A stretch of DNA of 20,576 nt from Nitrososphaerota archaeon (GCA_031282985.1 JAITCR010000116.1:1-20576); one strand, 5' to 3'; positions 1-8,098 are shown, counted from the stretch's first letter. Translations and numbers: made by a program. Notes: generated by a model not told the origin, from the sequence alone.

Positions 1-85
1 CATTTTTTTCAAAAGTGGCCCTCTTTACACCCGTAATTCCACGAAACTGCTCATCCGAATAACTTTGAATATTTTCATACTTCAC
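1..85 (-). pseudogene. 5' fragment of IS5-family transposase, cut by window edge
   Basis: Reading leftward from a GTG at 85-83, the peptide begins KYENIQSYSDEQFRGITGVK and continues ATFEK. It matches the N-terminus of the second IS5-family copy at 8212-8131 almost residue for residue. The matching stretch in the other copy contains six T on the plus strand, while this copy has seven (3-9). The frame is therefore shifted near the window edge, unless the family uses ribosomal slippage here. The rest of the gene lies outside the window, so I cannot say whether this copy is otherwise intact. The family is known for DDE transposases; the assignment rests on the companion copy, where the catalytic region is visible. 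Confidence 0.7.
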
Positions 86-129
86 AACAAACACATCATA
101 TAACAAAGAAAGCAAAACCTAGATTTATG

Positions 130-147
130 AGTTTTGCAAGAAGTCTA
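130..147. repeat. Terminal inverted repeat of IS5-family copy 1
   Basis: AGTTTTGCAAGAAGTCTA is identical to the repeat at 8254-8271. Both end in GTC followed by TA, which suggests a TA target as in the IS427 group of IS5. That subgroup call is inference. Confidence 0.65.
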
Positions 148-159
148 ATGTAAAAACAC

Positions 160-254
160 GAAAGATTAGCTCCTCCAAAATACAAACGGCGGCTTTCAAA
201 TTTTTTCCCCAGCACCACCCTTTCAAACTTTAACTTGTAATTGAACAGCACAAA
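160..254. other. Intergenic stretch downstream of ecfT, no feature seen
   Basis: About 95 bases lie between the IS5-family end and the ecfT stop codon. There is no clear T-run on the ecfT strand and no RNA gene. Confidence 0.5.
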
Positions 255-1052
255 TTATAGAACAGAGGGGTTTAGAAGATCACTTATCAGGGGAATTGAC
301 ACAAAAAAGCTCACATAAATGGCTACAACCATTAACAGTATAGTTATACCAAGTAAAATGTAGTCGCCTTTGTGTAGTCTTAGCAGGTATAGGTTTGTGC
401 GCTTCTTTACTGCGCCCCATGCTCGTGATTCCATTGCTTCTGCAAGTTCCAAACTTCGTCTAATGGCGCTAACGATAAGGGGTATGAGTATAGGAATATA
501 GTTTCTTATGCGTTTAAGTAGGTTGCCTTTCTCTAGTTCTAAGCCACGTGCTTTTTGTGCGTCCATAATGGTTTGTGCTTCTTCTGCTAGAACGGGTACG
601 AATCGTACAGCTGTGGTGAATGCGAAGGCGAATTCGTATGGCACGTGTGACTGTTCAAATGCTAGACCTAAATGGTCAGAGGATGTTGTTAGGAAAAATA
701 TTGAAAAGGATTCAAATAGTACAACAAAACGCATGGTCATAGCTAATGCGTTTTCAACGTTAAGAGCTGTTAGAGTAAAGTCGTTGTAGAAGAATGTTGT
801 TAATATGTTTATGATAAATATGAATCCTGCAAAGAAAGCTGCGCCGCGAAGGGATCTAATCCATTGTTTTTTGATTTTTGCTAGAACCACGAAGGGTAAT
901 TGTATCAGAAATAGGATTATGAGAGGCAGCATTTGGGGGAATACTATGGCGATGATAAATATGGCTATGACGTAGATGAATTTGATTCTTGGGTCTAGAT
1001 TGTGTATGGGAGAGGAAACTTTTCGGAATTTTAAGCCGTCAAAGAAACTCAT
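255..1052 (-). CDS. ecfT: ECF transporter transmembrane subunit EcfT
   Basis: This is the membrane scaffold of an energy-coupling factor importer. It couples two ATPases to a substrate-binding S protein for vitamin or metal uptake. The 265-residue protein has hydrophobic segments near residues 25-60, 68-90, 105-122 and 230-255. A long cytoplasmic region carries the two coupling motifs: ARG at 168-170 and SRAWG at 209-213. These sit in amphipathic helices that dock on the ATPase grooves. Its ATG overlaps the stop of the upstream ATPase gene (ATGA at 1052-1049), so the two are probably translated together. The second motif reads R-A-W-G rather than a clean A-R-G, a common kind of variation. No S component is present nearby. 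Confidence 0.9.
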   Translation of the reverse strand: MSFFDGLKFRKVSSPIHNLDPRIKFIYVIAIFIIAIVFPQMLPLIILFLIQLPFVVLAKIKKQWIRSLRGAAFFAGFIFIINILTTFFYNDFTLTALNVENALAMTMRFVVLFESFSIFFLTTSSDHLGLAFEQSHVPYEFAFAFTTAVRFVPVLAEEAQTIMDAQKARGLELEKGNLLKRIRNYIPILIPLIVSAIRRSLELAEAMESRAWGAVKKRTNLYLLRLHKGDYILLGITILLMVVAIYVSFFVSIPLISDLLNPSVL

Positions 1053-1876
1053 GGATGTTTTTTCTCCTTGGCTTTGGATAGTATTGCGGTTTCTGCTTCG
1101 TCAATGTCTATAATGTCTGCGGGTAATCCTATATGGGCAAGTTTAGTGAAAACTTGTGCTATTTGTGGAAGTACCAGTGAGGATTCTTCGAGCAGTTTTG
1201 GGGTGGTTAGAATGTCTTTAGCTGGGCCGTTGGCAATTATTTTGCCTGCTCGCATGAGAATTACACGGGGGTTGCATTCGGCCACAAATTCTACGTCATG
1301 GGTAACCATAATAACGGTTTTCTTTTTAGCTTGCAGTTGTATGATGAATTGGCGTAGTTTTTCTTTCTGCTCATGGTCTTGTCCAATTGTTGGTTCATCA
1401 AGTACAAGTGTTTCTGGATCCCAAGCTAGAACAGAGGCTAATGCGACACGTTTGCGTTCTCCACCACTTAGCAGAAATGGTGACGTTTTACGATACTGGT
1501 ACAGGGAGAGGAAGTCTAATGCCCAAGTTACACGTTTTTCAATTGTTTCTTTGTCAAAACCAAAATTTTTTAAGGCGAAGGCAATTTCGTCTTCAACCGT
1601 TTCACTGAAAAGCTGGTTATCAGGATTTTGAAATACAAACCCAACGTTTCTTGCAAGTGTTGCAACGCCGGTTTTGGTGGTTTCAACACCGTTCACGCGA
1701 ACTGTGCCCAAAGACGGTTTTAGCAGTCCATTAAAGTGTTTTATGAAAGTAGTTTTACCAGCACCATTTTGCCCCATAATTGCTACAAAATCGCCATCTT
1801 TAATTGTTAAAGAGACACCTTTTAAGGCTTCAACATTATTTACGTATGAATAGTGAAGGTCTTCGATAACGATTAT
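1049..1876 (-). CDS. ecfA: ECF transporter ATP-binding subunit EcfA (second ATPase)
   Basis: This ABC ATPase powers the ECF importer as one half of an EcfA heterodimer. The first ATG (1777) falls inside the Walker A region, so the gene must start upstream. The frame is open to about 1905 but holds no ATG, GTG or TTG. I chose ATA at 1876-1874, about 10 nt after GGAGG and overlapping the TAA stop of the preceding ATPase; ATC or ATT are alternatives. This gives 275 residues, normal for EcfA. In that numbering, Walker A GQNGAGKTT is at 35-43, the Q-loop FVFQNPDNQLF lies near 81-91, the signature LSGGE is at 136-140, Walker B LVLDE ends at E161, and the switch histidine follows in VTHDVE. All catalytic motifs are intact. 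The unusual start is the only uncertain point. Confidence 0.85.
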   Translation of the reverse strand: MIVIEDLHYSYVNNVEALKGVSLTIKDGDFVAIMGQNGAGKTTFIKHFNGLLKPSLGTVRVNGVETTKTGVATLARNVGFVFQNPDNQLFSETVEDEIAFALKNFGFDKETIEKRVTWALDFLSLYQYRKTSPFLLSGGERKRVALASVLAWDPETLVLDEPTIGQDHEQKEKLRQFIIQLQAKKKTVIMVTHDVEFVAECNPRVILMRAGKIIANGPAKDILTTPKLLEESSLVLPQIAQVFTKLAHIGLPADIIDIDEAETAILSKAKEKKHP

Positions 1877-2721
1877 TTGTTGAGTGCCTCCAATAGTTGA
1901 TCCGCAAGTTCATCGGATGATAGGGGTGTTTGTTTGTTAACGCTAAAACCGTTCGTTTTTAGTTTTTTGTAGAGCAATGTGGCTTTAGGTATGCCTACAC
2001 CTATGCGGCTGGTTTCTTCGTTACAGAGTATGTCTCGGGGGTTTCCTTCAAGGCATATTTTGCCTTTATCCATAACAATAAGGTGGTTAGTGTATTTAGC
2101 AGTTAGATCAAGTCTGTGTTCAACTAGAACTACAGTTATACCCTGTTCTTGATTGAGTTTGTATATAACATCAAATATTTTTTCAGCACTTAAGGGGTCA
2201 AGAAAAGAAGTGGGTTCATCCAACACGATAATTTCTGGTTGCATAGCTAACACTGATGCTATAGCTATACGCTGTTGTTGGCCACCTGAAACTTCATGTG
2301 GAGAGCGTTCACGTAAATCGTAAATACCTGCTAAATTAAGGGCCCAGTCAACGCGTTTGCGCATTTCTTCACGAGACATACCCAAGTTTTCCAAGCCGAA
2401 CGCGACATCTTTTTCTACGCTTAACGCAAAAAGTTGATTCTCAGGATTCTGAAAAACAAGCCCCACATGCTTTGCCATATCGAAGGTTTGCTTACCTGTC
2501 ACATTTTGCCCAGCTACAGTAACTTGCCCTTTTAATTCGCCTTGATAAAAATGAGGTATAAGACCATTAAAAGTTCGGCACAGAGAAGTTTTTCCACAAC
2601 CACTCGGACCCGTGATAAGCACAAATTCACCCTTCTCTATCGTAAGAGAAACACCGTCAATTGACGGTTTAGACACACCAGGATAAGTATACACAAGATC
2701 ACATAACTCAATTATCGCCAT
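1873..2721 (-). CDS. ecfA: ECF transporter ATP-binding subunit EcfA (first ATPase)
   Basis: This is the partner ATPase of the ECF importer. The open frame begins at 2754, but homology starts at MAIIELCDLVYTYPG, so the ATG at 2721 (or the adjacent one at 2724) is the better start, giving about 282 residues. In the numbering of the longer form, Walker A GPSGCGKTS is at 49-57, Q-loop Gln 102 lies in FQNPENQLF, the signature VSGGQ is at 155-159, Walker B IVLDE is at 176-180 and the H-loop is VEH at 211-213. All are intact. A C-terminal extension of about 60 residues follows the nucleotide-binding core, as is usual for ECF ATPases. The stop overlaps the proposed start of the second ATPase. The substrate cannot be inferred because no S protein is visible. 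Confidence 0.9.
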   Translation of the reverse strand: MAIIELCDLVYTYPGVSKPSIDGVSLTIEKGEFVLITGPSGCGKTSLCRTFNGLIPHFYQGELKGQVTVAGQNVTGKQTFDMAKHVGLVFQNPENQLFALSVEKDVAFGLENLGMSREEMRKRVDWALNLAGIYDLRERSPHEVSGGQQQRIAIASVLAMQPEIIVLDEPTSFLDPLSAEKIFDVIYKLNQEQGITVVLVEHRLDLTAKYTNHLIVMDKGKICLEGNPRDILCNEETSRIGVGIPKATLLYKKLKTNGFSVNKQTPLSSDELADQLLEALNK

Positions 2722-2772
2722 CATTACTGTGCCTGCTAACAATAAGCGCAACACAGCTTCATTTAAGCATAG

Positions 2773-3768
2773 CTACAGATTAGAAGATATTTTCTCTTTC
2801 AAAAGCTTAAGGCACTTATCCAACGCATCACACACTTCACCCTTCGCATTAACACCAGCAGCCATTGCATGACCACCCCCAACACCCCCAAGAAGCTCAC
2901 CTAAAGGCATAGAAACATCTTTTCCAAGATGAATACCAGTTTTTTCGCTAAAATCACGATTACAACGAAGACTAACTTCAAGCTTACCAGCCTTCTTCCC
3001 CGCAACTGCAGCCATATGTGCACCTAAATCAACAAGAGATTTAGCAGCTGAAGCCTCATATGCGCTAACATGGGATAACGCGATTATCCATTCTCCATTT
3101 TTTATAATTTTTGCTCTTTTACAAGCTTTAAGTTTAGCAAGGCGCTCAGAATTATCAATGGGATTAGAAAATAAGTTAAGCATCGCCTGCGCATCTACAC
3201 CTACACTTACAAGCCCTCCGGCAATTCTGAAAGTGTCTGAGTCACCTAATGCAAAATGGCGCGTGTCAAAAGCCATACCAGTAAAAAGGGCTTTTGCTTC
3301 ATTTAAATTAAGTTGAACACCAGCTTGTTGATACATATCATAGATAATTTCACATGTAGCGGCTGCTTGTTCGTTTATTAAAGAAAAGTTACAGATTTGT
3401 TTAGTATCAGAGTTAGGTGCATGGTGATCGATTATTATCATGGGAGCGTTTGATGCTTTTAGTCGGTCAACAACATCGTCAAGCTGTTCAACTGTATTCA
3501 TATCTATGAGGAAAATAACGCTAGCATATTCAATATTAGGTTTCAAATTTACGGTTATAGGTAAATTTTCAAGCAACTGTTTAGTTGGCTTGTTAACTCC
3601 TTGCGGTGCCCCAATTTCTATTACTAAGTCAGGTAAAAAACGTTTGAGTAAACCTTGAAAAGCGTAAGCGGCACACACAGCATCTGCATCTGCACTTTTA
3701 TGGCATAACAACAACACAAACGTTGCCTGTTGTTCTTTCAATATGTCTATAATTTTGTTTATGCTCAT
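2773..3768 (-). CDS. DHH-DHHA1 family phosphoesterase (NrnA/RecJ-like)
   Basis: This is a metal-dependent phosphoesterase of the DHH superfamily, whose members degrade nano-RNA, pAp, cyclic dinucleotides or single-stranded DNA. In 331 residues it shows motif I HKSADAD (His23, Asp27, Asp29), motif II LIDMN (Asp89), motif III DHH (114-116), motif IV GMAFDT (Asp168), and a C-terminal DHHA1 domain with the substrate-binding loop GGVGGGHAMAAG at 294-305. All metal ligands are present, so the enzyme should be active. The short two-domain layout fits NrnA-like enzymes better than full RecJ. The exact substrate is not readable. Its ATG overlaps the stop of the DUF3194 gene (ATGA). A DHH gene beside DUF3194 and prefoldin beta is a recurrent archaeal neighbourhood, from general knowledge. 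Confidence 0.85.
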   Translation of the reverse strand: MSINKIIDILKEQQATFVLLLCHKSADADAVCAAYAFQGLLKRFLPDLVIEIGAPQGVNKPTKQLLENLPITVNLKPNIEYASVIFLIDMNTVEQLDDVVDRLKASNAPMIIIDHHAPNSDTKQICNFSLINEQAAATCEIIYDMYQQAGVQLNLNEAKALFTGMAFDTRHFALGDSDTFRIAGGLVSVGVDAQAMLNLFSNPIDNSERLAKLKACKRAKIIKNGEWIIALSHVSAYEASAAKSLVDLGAHMAAVAGKKAGKLEVSLRCNRDFSEKTGIHLGKDVSMPLGELLGGVGGGHAMAAGVNAKGEVCDALDKCLKLLKEKISSNL

Positions 3769-4052
3769 ATTAGTGTTCTCAAAAAGTTTTCACTTGCCAA
3801 ATGTGCTTGGACAACTGCTTCTTTCGCCAGAGCATCGACATCAACATTTTTGGCGTCTTTATTTAGGGTAAGATTTATTTCAACACTTAAATCAATGGGT
3901 TTTGTGCCTTGTGCTTCTACAGTGATGTCTAAGCGATCAATGAATTTAGAATCAATTTTAGTTTGGATATGTCTACGGGCAGCGTTTTCGGCTGTTTCAC
4001 ATAGTGTTTCGATTTGTGGGGTAGTTAGCTCGGGTAAACCTAGCTCTACCAA
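3765..4052 (-). CDS. DUF3194 family protein
   Basis: This is a 95-residue acidic protein with no signal peptide, membrane segment or cysteine cluster. It matches my memory of the small archaeal DUF3194 family: an N-terminal helix (PQIETLCETAENAARRHI), a beta-hairpin region (DRLDITVEAQGTKPIDLSVE) and a C-terminal helix. The position between prefoldin beta and a DHH phosphoesterase is typical for that family and is the strongest support. No biochemical function is established that I know of. The 3' end overlaps the DHH start by 4 nt, so translation is probably coupled. A 25-nt gap separates it from the prefoldin gene upstream. Confidence 0.75.
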   Translation of the reverse strand: MVELGLPELTTPQIETLCETAENAARRHIQTKIDSKFIDRLDITVEAQGTKPIDLSVEINLTLNKDAKNVDVDALAKEAVVQAHLASENFLRTLI

Positions 4053-4077
4053 AAGTCATGTCTCCTAAAAGGAAGAT

Positions 4078-4446
4078 TTATTGTTGACCCGTTAGGGGGT
4101 TTATGTCTTCTTGAAGTTTAGCTTGTGTCTCTTTAATTTGACTACGTATACGCTCTTCCTGTTTTGCAATGACAGCGCTACGTGTTGCAAGGAGGTCTTT
4201 GCGTTCATTTAAGTCGACAAAAATTTTAGTTTTGTCAGATTTTATCAGTAATGAACCTATAGATTTATAGAGCACTGCATCATCAGTGGTTTTTGCCATT
4301 TCGGCAAGCGTTTGTTCTACTTCGTTTTTCTCCATGTCAACTTGTTGCTTTTGTGCGAGTATAGACTGCAGGGTTTGTTGTAGCTGCTGGAGGCGTAACA
4401 GTCTTTCTTGGACATTTGGAGGTAATTTTGATAATTCATCACTCAA
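4078..4446 (-). CDS. pfdB: Prefoldin subunit beta
   Basis: This is the beta subunit of the hexameric chaperone prefoldin (two alpha, four beta). Prefoldin captures unfolded proteins with coiled-coil tentacles and passes them to the thermosome. At 122 residues it has the family's normal length. N-terminal (about 8-50) and C-terminal (about 80-115) coiled-coil helices rich in Q, L, E and K flank a short beta region around SIGSLLIKSDKTKIFVDL. The start is TTG at 4446-4444, preceded by GAGG about 8 nt upstream. The 88-nt gap from the methyltransferase gene contains a TATA-like sequence, so it may have its own promoter. The alpha subunit gene is not in the window. Confidence 0.9.
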   Translation of the reverse strand: MSDELSKLPPNVQERLLRLQQLQQTLQSILAQKQQVDMEKNEVEQTLAEMAKTTDDAVLYKSIGSLLIKSDKTKIFVDLNERKDLLATRSAVIAKQEERIRSQIKETQAKLQEDINPLTGQQ

Positions 4447-4484
4447 GGTTTAATCCTCTGCAACAGGCAATAAGCAAGGCTCAA

Positions 4485-4496
4485 TAATAAGTATTT
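4485..4496 (-). promoter_or_regulatory. Candidate archaeal TATA box for prefoldin beta
   Basis: Read on the minus strand, AAATACTTATTA lies about 40-50 nt upstream of the TTG start. Transcription starting about 25 nt downstream would give a leader of roughly 20 nt containing the GAGG ribosome site at 4455-4458. This is composition-based only; the region is AT-rich, so chance is possible. Confidence 0.35.
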
Positions 4497-4534
4497 CCAA
4501 CTCTTTTTTGAACTTCAACTACATAATCAGATTT

Positions 4535-5881
4535 TTAGCATTTTTTTAATTTAGCTATGAAAAACCCGTTACAGTCATGTAAATGAGGATAAAGACGTCG
4601 ACATTGGGTTAAACCATGCAATCCAGGCAAGCCAAATTCAGGGGTAATCTCTACGAGATGAAAATCTGGGTGTTCTTTTAAGAAGCGTTCTATAATCATT
4701 TCGTTTTCTTCAACCGTTATACTGCAGGTTGAGTAAATCAGGTAGCCTCCTGTAGCAACGTGTTGGGCACAGTTAGTTATCATTTGTTGTTGAACTTCTG
4801 CCATGTTTCCTATTGATTTCTGGCTTAGTCGCCATTTTGCTGAGGGTTGTTTAGCGAAGACACCTGTGCTAGTACAGGGTGGGTCTAAAACTACAATATC
4901 AACCACTTCGGTAGTGGGCAGAGGTAAACATGCACTAGCTGTTACGACGTTGGCAATGGTTACGCCCATATAGTTAACTTCTTGTCGCCAAGTTTTTATT
5001 CGGCGTTTAGAAAAGTCCACGGACGTTATGTTGCCTTGGTTTTGCATTAACTGGGCAAGGTAAGTGGTTTTAGCTCCAGGTGCGGCGCATATGTCGAGGA
5101 TTTTGTTGCCGGGTTTAGGTGTGGCGGTTTGGGCGGCAAAACAGCTGGCTTTGTCTTGAACATAGAACAGGCCTAGTTTGAAGCTTTCGAGTGTGTGTAA
5201 TGGCTGTTTGAGTTCAAAAATTTTGTATATGTCTTGTAATGGTTCAGCTTTTTGAAGCTTGACACCCTCTGTGGCGAGTTTTTGAAGTATTTCGTCTGAG
5301 TTACCTTTGAGAGTGTTAATGCGTATGTATGTGGGTGGTGGGGTATTGCTTGCACGTAGAAAAATGGTTGCTTCTTCATTGCCCAGTAAGTTAATGCAGT
5401 ATTTCACAAACCATTGTTGTTGAAATGTTTCAAGGCTTAAGCGTTCTTCATCATCTGTGGCGTCTAAAATTGGTTGTATTTGTTGTGTTAGTAAAAATCC
5501 AAGGTATGGTTCTACTTGTAGCATGGTTTTCCAGCCTAAAATTGAGCGAGCCATACTAGCTATGTTTTGGGCTTCTTGCAGGTTATATTTTGTCCAGTTT
5601 TTGGTGGCTCGTGTCTGGTAGACGTAAAGTCTTAAGAAAGATTGGATCCCAAGATTGAATTCTTCAATTTTTTTAGGTGTGATAGCGACATTTATAAATT
5701 TGTCAATTAGGTTTCGGTGACGTGTTGTTTCTACTACTATGCCATAAGCGTAACGGATGGCATTTGAGTTTGTTTCATTTAACTGTTTAATTGTCTTTGC
5801 CAACGCGATGTGTTCACTTAAGCGTTGCATTTCAATCCAGCTTAACGTTTCAATAGCTATTGTCCAAGCATTCTTTAACAC
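4535..5881 (-). CDS. NOL1/NOP2/Sun (RsmB-like) RNA m5C methyltransferase
   Basis: This protein transfers a methyl group from SAM to C5 of cytosine in rRNA or tRNA. The 448 residues begin with a NusB-like helical domain (about 1-150), as in RsmB, followed by the Rossmann methyltransferase domain. Visible motifs are the SAM loop DICAAPGAKTT (263-273), SVDFSKRR (287-294), DPPC with Cys336 and Asp333, STC with Cys386, and the final RLYPHLHDCNGF. Both the nucleophile Cys386 and the release Cys336 are present, so it should be active. The NusB-like domain favours an RsmB-type rRNA enzyme, but the target base cannot be read from sequence. It is the most upstream gene of the minus-strand run. Its 5' flank of about 104 nt ends at the inverted repeat of the IS5-family copy. 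Confidence 0.88.
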   Translation of the reverse strand: MLKNAWTIAIETLSWIEMQRLSEHIALAKTIKQLNETNSNAIRYAYGIVVETTRHRNLIDKFINVAITPKKIEEFNLGIQSFLRLYVYQTRATKNWTKYNLQEAQNIASMARSILGWKTMLQVEPYLGFLLTQQIQPILDATDDEERLSLETFQQQWFVKYCINLLGNEEATIFLRASNTPPPTYIRINTLKGNSDEILQKLATEGVKLQKAEPLQDIYKIFELKQPLHTLESFKLGLFYVQDKASCFAAQTATPKPGNKILDICAAPGAKTTYLAQLMQNQGNITSVDFSKRRIKTWRQEVNYMGVTIANVVTASACLPLPTTEVVDIVVLDPPCTSTGVFAKQPSAKWRLSQKSIGNMAEVQQQMITNCAQHVATGGYLIYSTCSITVEENEMIIERFLKEHPDFHLVEITPEFGLPGLHGLTQCRRLYPHLHDCNGFFIAKLKKC

Positions 5882-5985
5882 TATAAACTCACAGTTTACA
5901 TTGAATACAGTGCTGCTAATTAAGACTTAAAATTTGAGCGTAAAAATTGCACGGTCACAACCATCAATTCTTTTATGAAAAACAT

Positions 5986-6003
5986 TAGACTTATTGCAAA
6001 ACT
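5986..6003. repeat. Terminal inverted repeat of IS5-family copy 2 (transposase 3' side)
   Basis: TAGACTTATTGCAAAACT pairs with 8254-8271 (17 of 18). It begins 2 nt after the transposase stop codon. Confidence 0.75.
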
Positions 6004-6743
6004 GTTAGTTTTCATAATTGCAGATACCACATATTAAGTTGAATCTTAAGCCGAAGCGTTTTCTACAATTACGATAACGATCAGACACTATCTTAAACCG
6101 CTTAATCAAACCAATCACATGCTCATTCAAAACCCGCACACTTGAAACCATATGATTAAACACTTTATCCTCTTTAGTTAACAGTCTTTTCTTACTACTT
6201 TTTACTGGAATTACAGAGTTAACATGAAACTCTGTGATCCCAATATATCCCGTGTCCACAACAACCTTAATCTTAGAATCAATCTTTAGTTTTGACACCT
6301 TAAACAGCCTAAAATCATGACACCTGCCATTAGCAAAAAACGTACAAATAATTTGTCCATCCACCTTGCTTACAACCACTTGCGACTTTATAGTGTGCCT
6401 CTTTTTCTTTTTACCACTGTAGTAACGCCTTTGCTCTTTTTAGACCGGCTCAACAGGCGACTCTGTTGCATCAATGAGCACCACTTCATAGTCCATATCA
6501 CTTTTCAGCAAAGCTTTTCGTCCCGGCAGAGAAAATGTTCCATCTTTTATCAAGTGTTTTCCACCCATTTTATGACACGATAAATACTGCTTTCACACAC
6601 TCCATAACTTACTGCTACGTGGGCGTAGGTTCGGTATTCTTTGTATGTATTCTAAAGTGGCCAATAACATATCTTCAAGGCATAGTTTTGGTTTTGGACC
6701 TCCTTTAGACGTTAGCTCGTGTTTAGCTGGCTGGAGAATTGTT

Positions 6744-6751
6744 AACATTTT
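6744..6751. repeat. 8-bp target-site duplication, left copy
   Basis: AACATTTT directly precedes the left inverted repeat of the ISH6-like element. It is repeated at 8127-8134 directly after the right one. An 8-bp duplication is the known size for ISH6-family elements. Confidence 0.85.
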
Positions 6752-6783
6752 GGTGCTGTCTTTTAATCGGTTAACTTTTTTGG
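6752..6783. repeat. Left inverted repeat of ISH6-like element
   Basis: It starts GGTGCTGTC and includes TAATCGGTTAACTTTT. It pairs imperfectly with 8095-8126, and the best-conserved block is TAATCGGTTA. Confidence 0.8.
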
Positions 6784-6838
6784 ACTGAGTGAGTTCATTC
6801 TATGTTATCGACCAAGAAAACATAGGAATGAAACCCAA

Positions 6839-8098
6839 GTGATCACAGTCCAAGCACAAATAGAAATACAAGGCGATATAAGCCTTGCCAACATATCCCA
6901 AGAAATAGAAAAAATAAACTTGCCAAAAGAAATACTCAAAACAACAATAATAAAACTTCAAGACGACCTATTACTGGAACTATGCGGCAAAAAATACCAA
7001 AGAAACCCACATAAACAATTCACCAGAGCAGGAAACACCAAACGAACACTTAGCACACGACACGGCAAAATCGAATTCAAACTAGCCAAAATACACAGCC
7101 AAGAAAGCAACTCCATCCTAAGACCCCTGCTGCTCTACATCGGCATTGAATCCAAAAAAAGACACGTAAATGACCTATCTTTAGAATGCGCAGAATTAGC
7201 CACGTACCTAACATATCGCGACTCAAAAACGGTGCTTGAAAATCTCACACATGCCAAAGTATCTAAAGACCAAATACATGCTTGTGCTCAAGAGGTAGGT
7301 GATTTTATGAATCAAACACGCAGAAAATCATCTGTTGCAGAGAAAGATGTGGATTTGATTATGGGAGATGGCACTAAAGCACATGGTTACGGGGGAAAGA
7401 AGAATGAAATTAGTGTTCTTTTAGGAAAGAATGAGGCAGGGGAGAAGGAGTTGTTGGGGCTTAGTGTAAATGAGTCTTGGAAGGATACTGGTTTGCAGTT
7501 TAAGGGAAAAGCAAAGGTGGCGGTGTCAGATAATGAATCTGGTCTTCGTAGGGTGTTGCTTGAGAAGTCAGATGATTATCAGGCTTGTGTGTTGCATTGT
7601 ATAAGGGATGTGAAAGTTTATTTGTGGCAAGCAGGTTTACCTAAGGAGCAGAGGAAGACTATTTCTGAGCGTGTTGAATCTGTATTGTGGACTTTGTGTA
7701 ATTCTGTTAATGTTCATGTTGCGGATGGAGATTTTAAGCGACTTCGGTGGCGGGTTGATTTTACGCTTGAGGAGTTAAAGAGAATTAGTGGTGAGTTTTT
7801 GGGGGCTGGGTTGGAGTCTGTTGCACGGTTTATTCGTAATGCGGCTAATCATATGGTTACGTTTGCTAGGTTGGCTTTGAATGGTGTTTCTATTCCTTTT
7901 TCGAATAATTTAGTTGGGCGGCTTATGGGAGAGATTGCTAAACGTGTTAAGCACAAATGGATGCATTGGAGTGCACGTGGTTTTGAGAATCTGCTAAACA
8001 TTCTTCTAGCAAGGTACTGCAACAAACACTTCTATAATGAGATGAAGGAGAAATACTTAAGTCCAAACAGAACTATAATTAAAATGACGATAACATAG
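6839..8098 (+). CDS. ISH6-like (UPF0236-related) DDE transposase
   Basis: This 419-residue transposase is uninterrupted and is the only gene of the element. The start is GTG at 6839, preceded by AGGAATG; no in-frame ATG lies upstream. A helical N-terminal third (residues 1-150) is followed by the catalytic region. MGDGTKAHGYGGKKNE carries the likely first Asp (177), VAVSDNESGLRRVL the second (231), and a Cys/His patch CVLHC is at 250-254. The C-terminal signature SNNLVGRLMGEIAKR is followed by HKWMHWSARGFENLLN. I expect the third acid in an N-x-x-E-R setting here, but position 360 is Gly; Glu365 is nearby. The first third of the gene is C-rich and the rest G-rich. The family call is firm; whether the enzyme is active is open. 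Confidence 0.88.
   Translation: MITVQAQIEIQGDISLANISQEIEKINLPKEILKTTIIKLQDDLLLELCGKKYQRNPHKQFTRAGNTKRTLSTRHGKIEFKLAKIHSQESNSILRPLLLYIGIESKKRHVNDLSLECAELATYLTYRDSKTVLENLTHAKVSKDQIHACAQEVGDFMNQTRRKSSVAEKDVDLIMGDGTKAHGYGGKKNEISVLLGKNEAGEKELLGLSVNESWKDTGLQFKGKAKVAVSDNESGLRRVLLEKSDDYQACVLHCIRDVKVYLWQAGLPKEQRKTISERVESVLWTLCNSVNVHVADGDFKRLRWRVDFTLEELKRISGEFLGAGLESVARFIRNAANHMVTFARLALNGVSIPFSNNLVGRLMGEIAKRVKHKWMHWSARGFENLLNILLARYCNKHFYNEMKEKYLSPNRTIIKMTIT

Larger units (their letters stand above)
1..147 (-). mobile_element. IS5-family insertion sequence, partial (first copy)
   Basis: Positions 1-147 align with 8130-8271, in the same orientation and with scattered base changes that are mostly transitions. 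The shared block ends in the terminal inverted repeat AGTTTTGCAAGAAGTCTA at 130-147. That is the same end as at 8254-8271, and its complement stands at 5986-6003. This is therefore the upstream end of a second IS copy whose remainder lies left of the window. Confidence 0.75.

Noticed and set aside
160..254. Terminator for the ecf gene run
   Set aside because: No T-run or stable hairpin is visible on the minus strand.
508..789. Plus-strand reading frame opposite ecfT
   Set aside because: It lies wholly inside a well-supported gene on the other strand, and its translation has no recognisable domain.
1068..1631. 187-codon plus-strand frame opposite ecfA
   Set aside because: Ser/Cys-rich translation typical of an antisense shadow of the ABC ATPase; the minus strand has all ABC motifs.
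4447..4534. Remnant of a KEOPS Pcc1 or RpoP gene often found before prefoldin beta
   Set aside because: The gap is only 88 bases with stops in every frame and no recognisable peptide.
5882..5985. Promoter of the minus-strand seven-gene run
   Set aside because: Several AT-rich words (TTTATAG, AAATTTTAAG) occur, but none has convincing spacing from the start codon.
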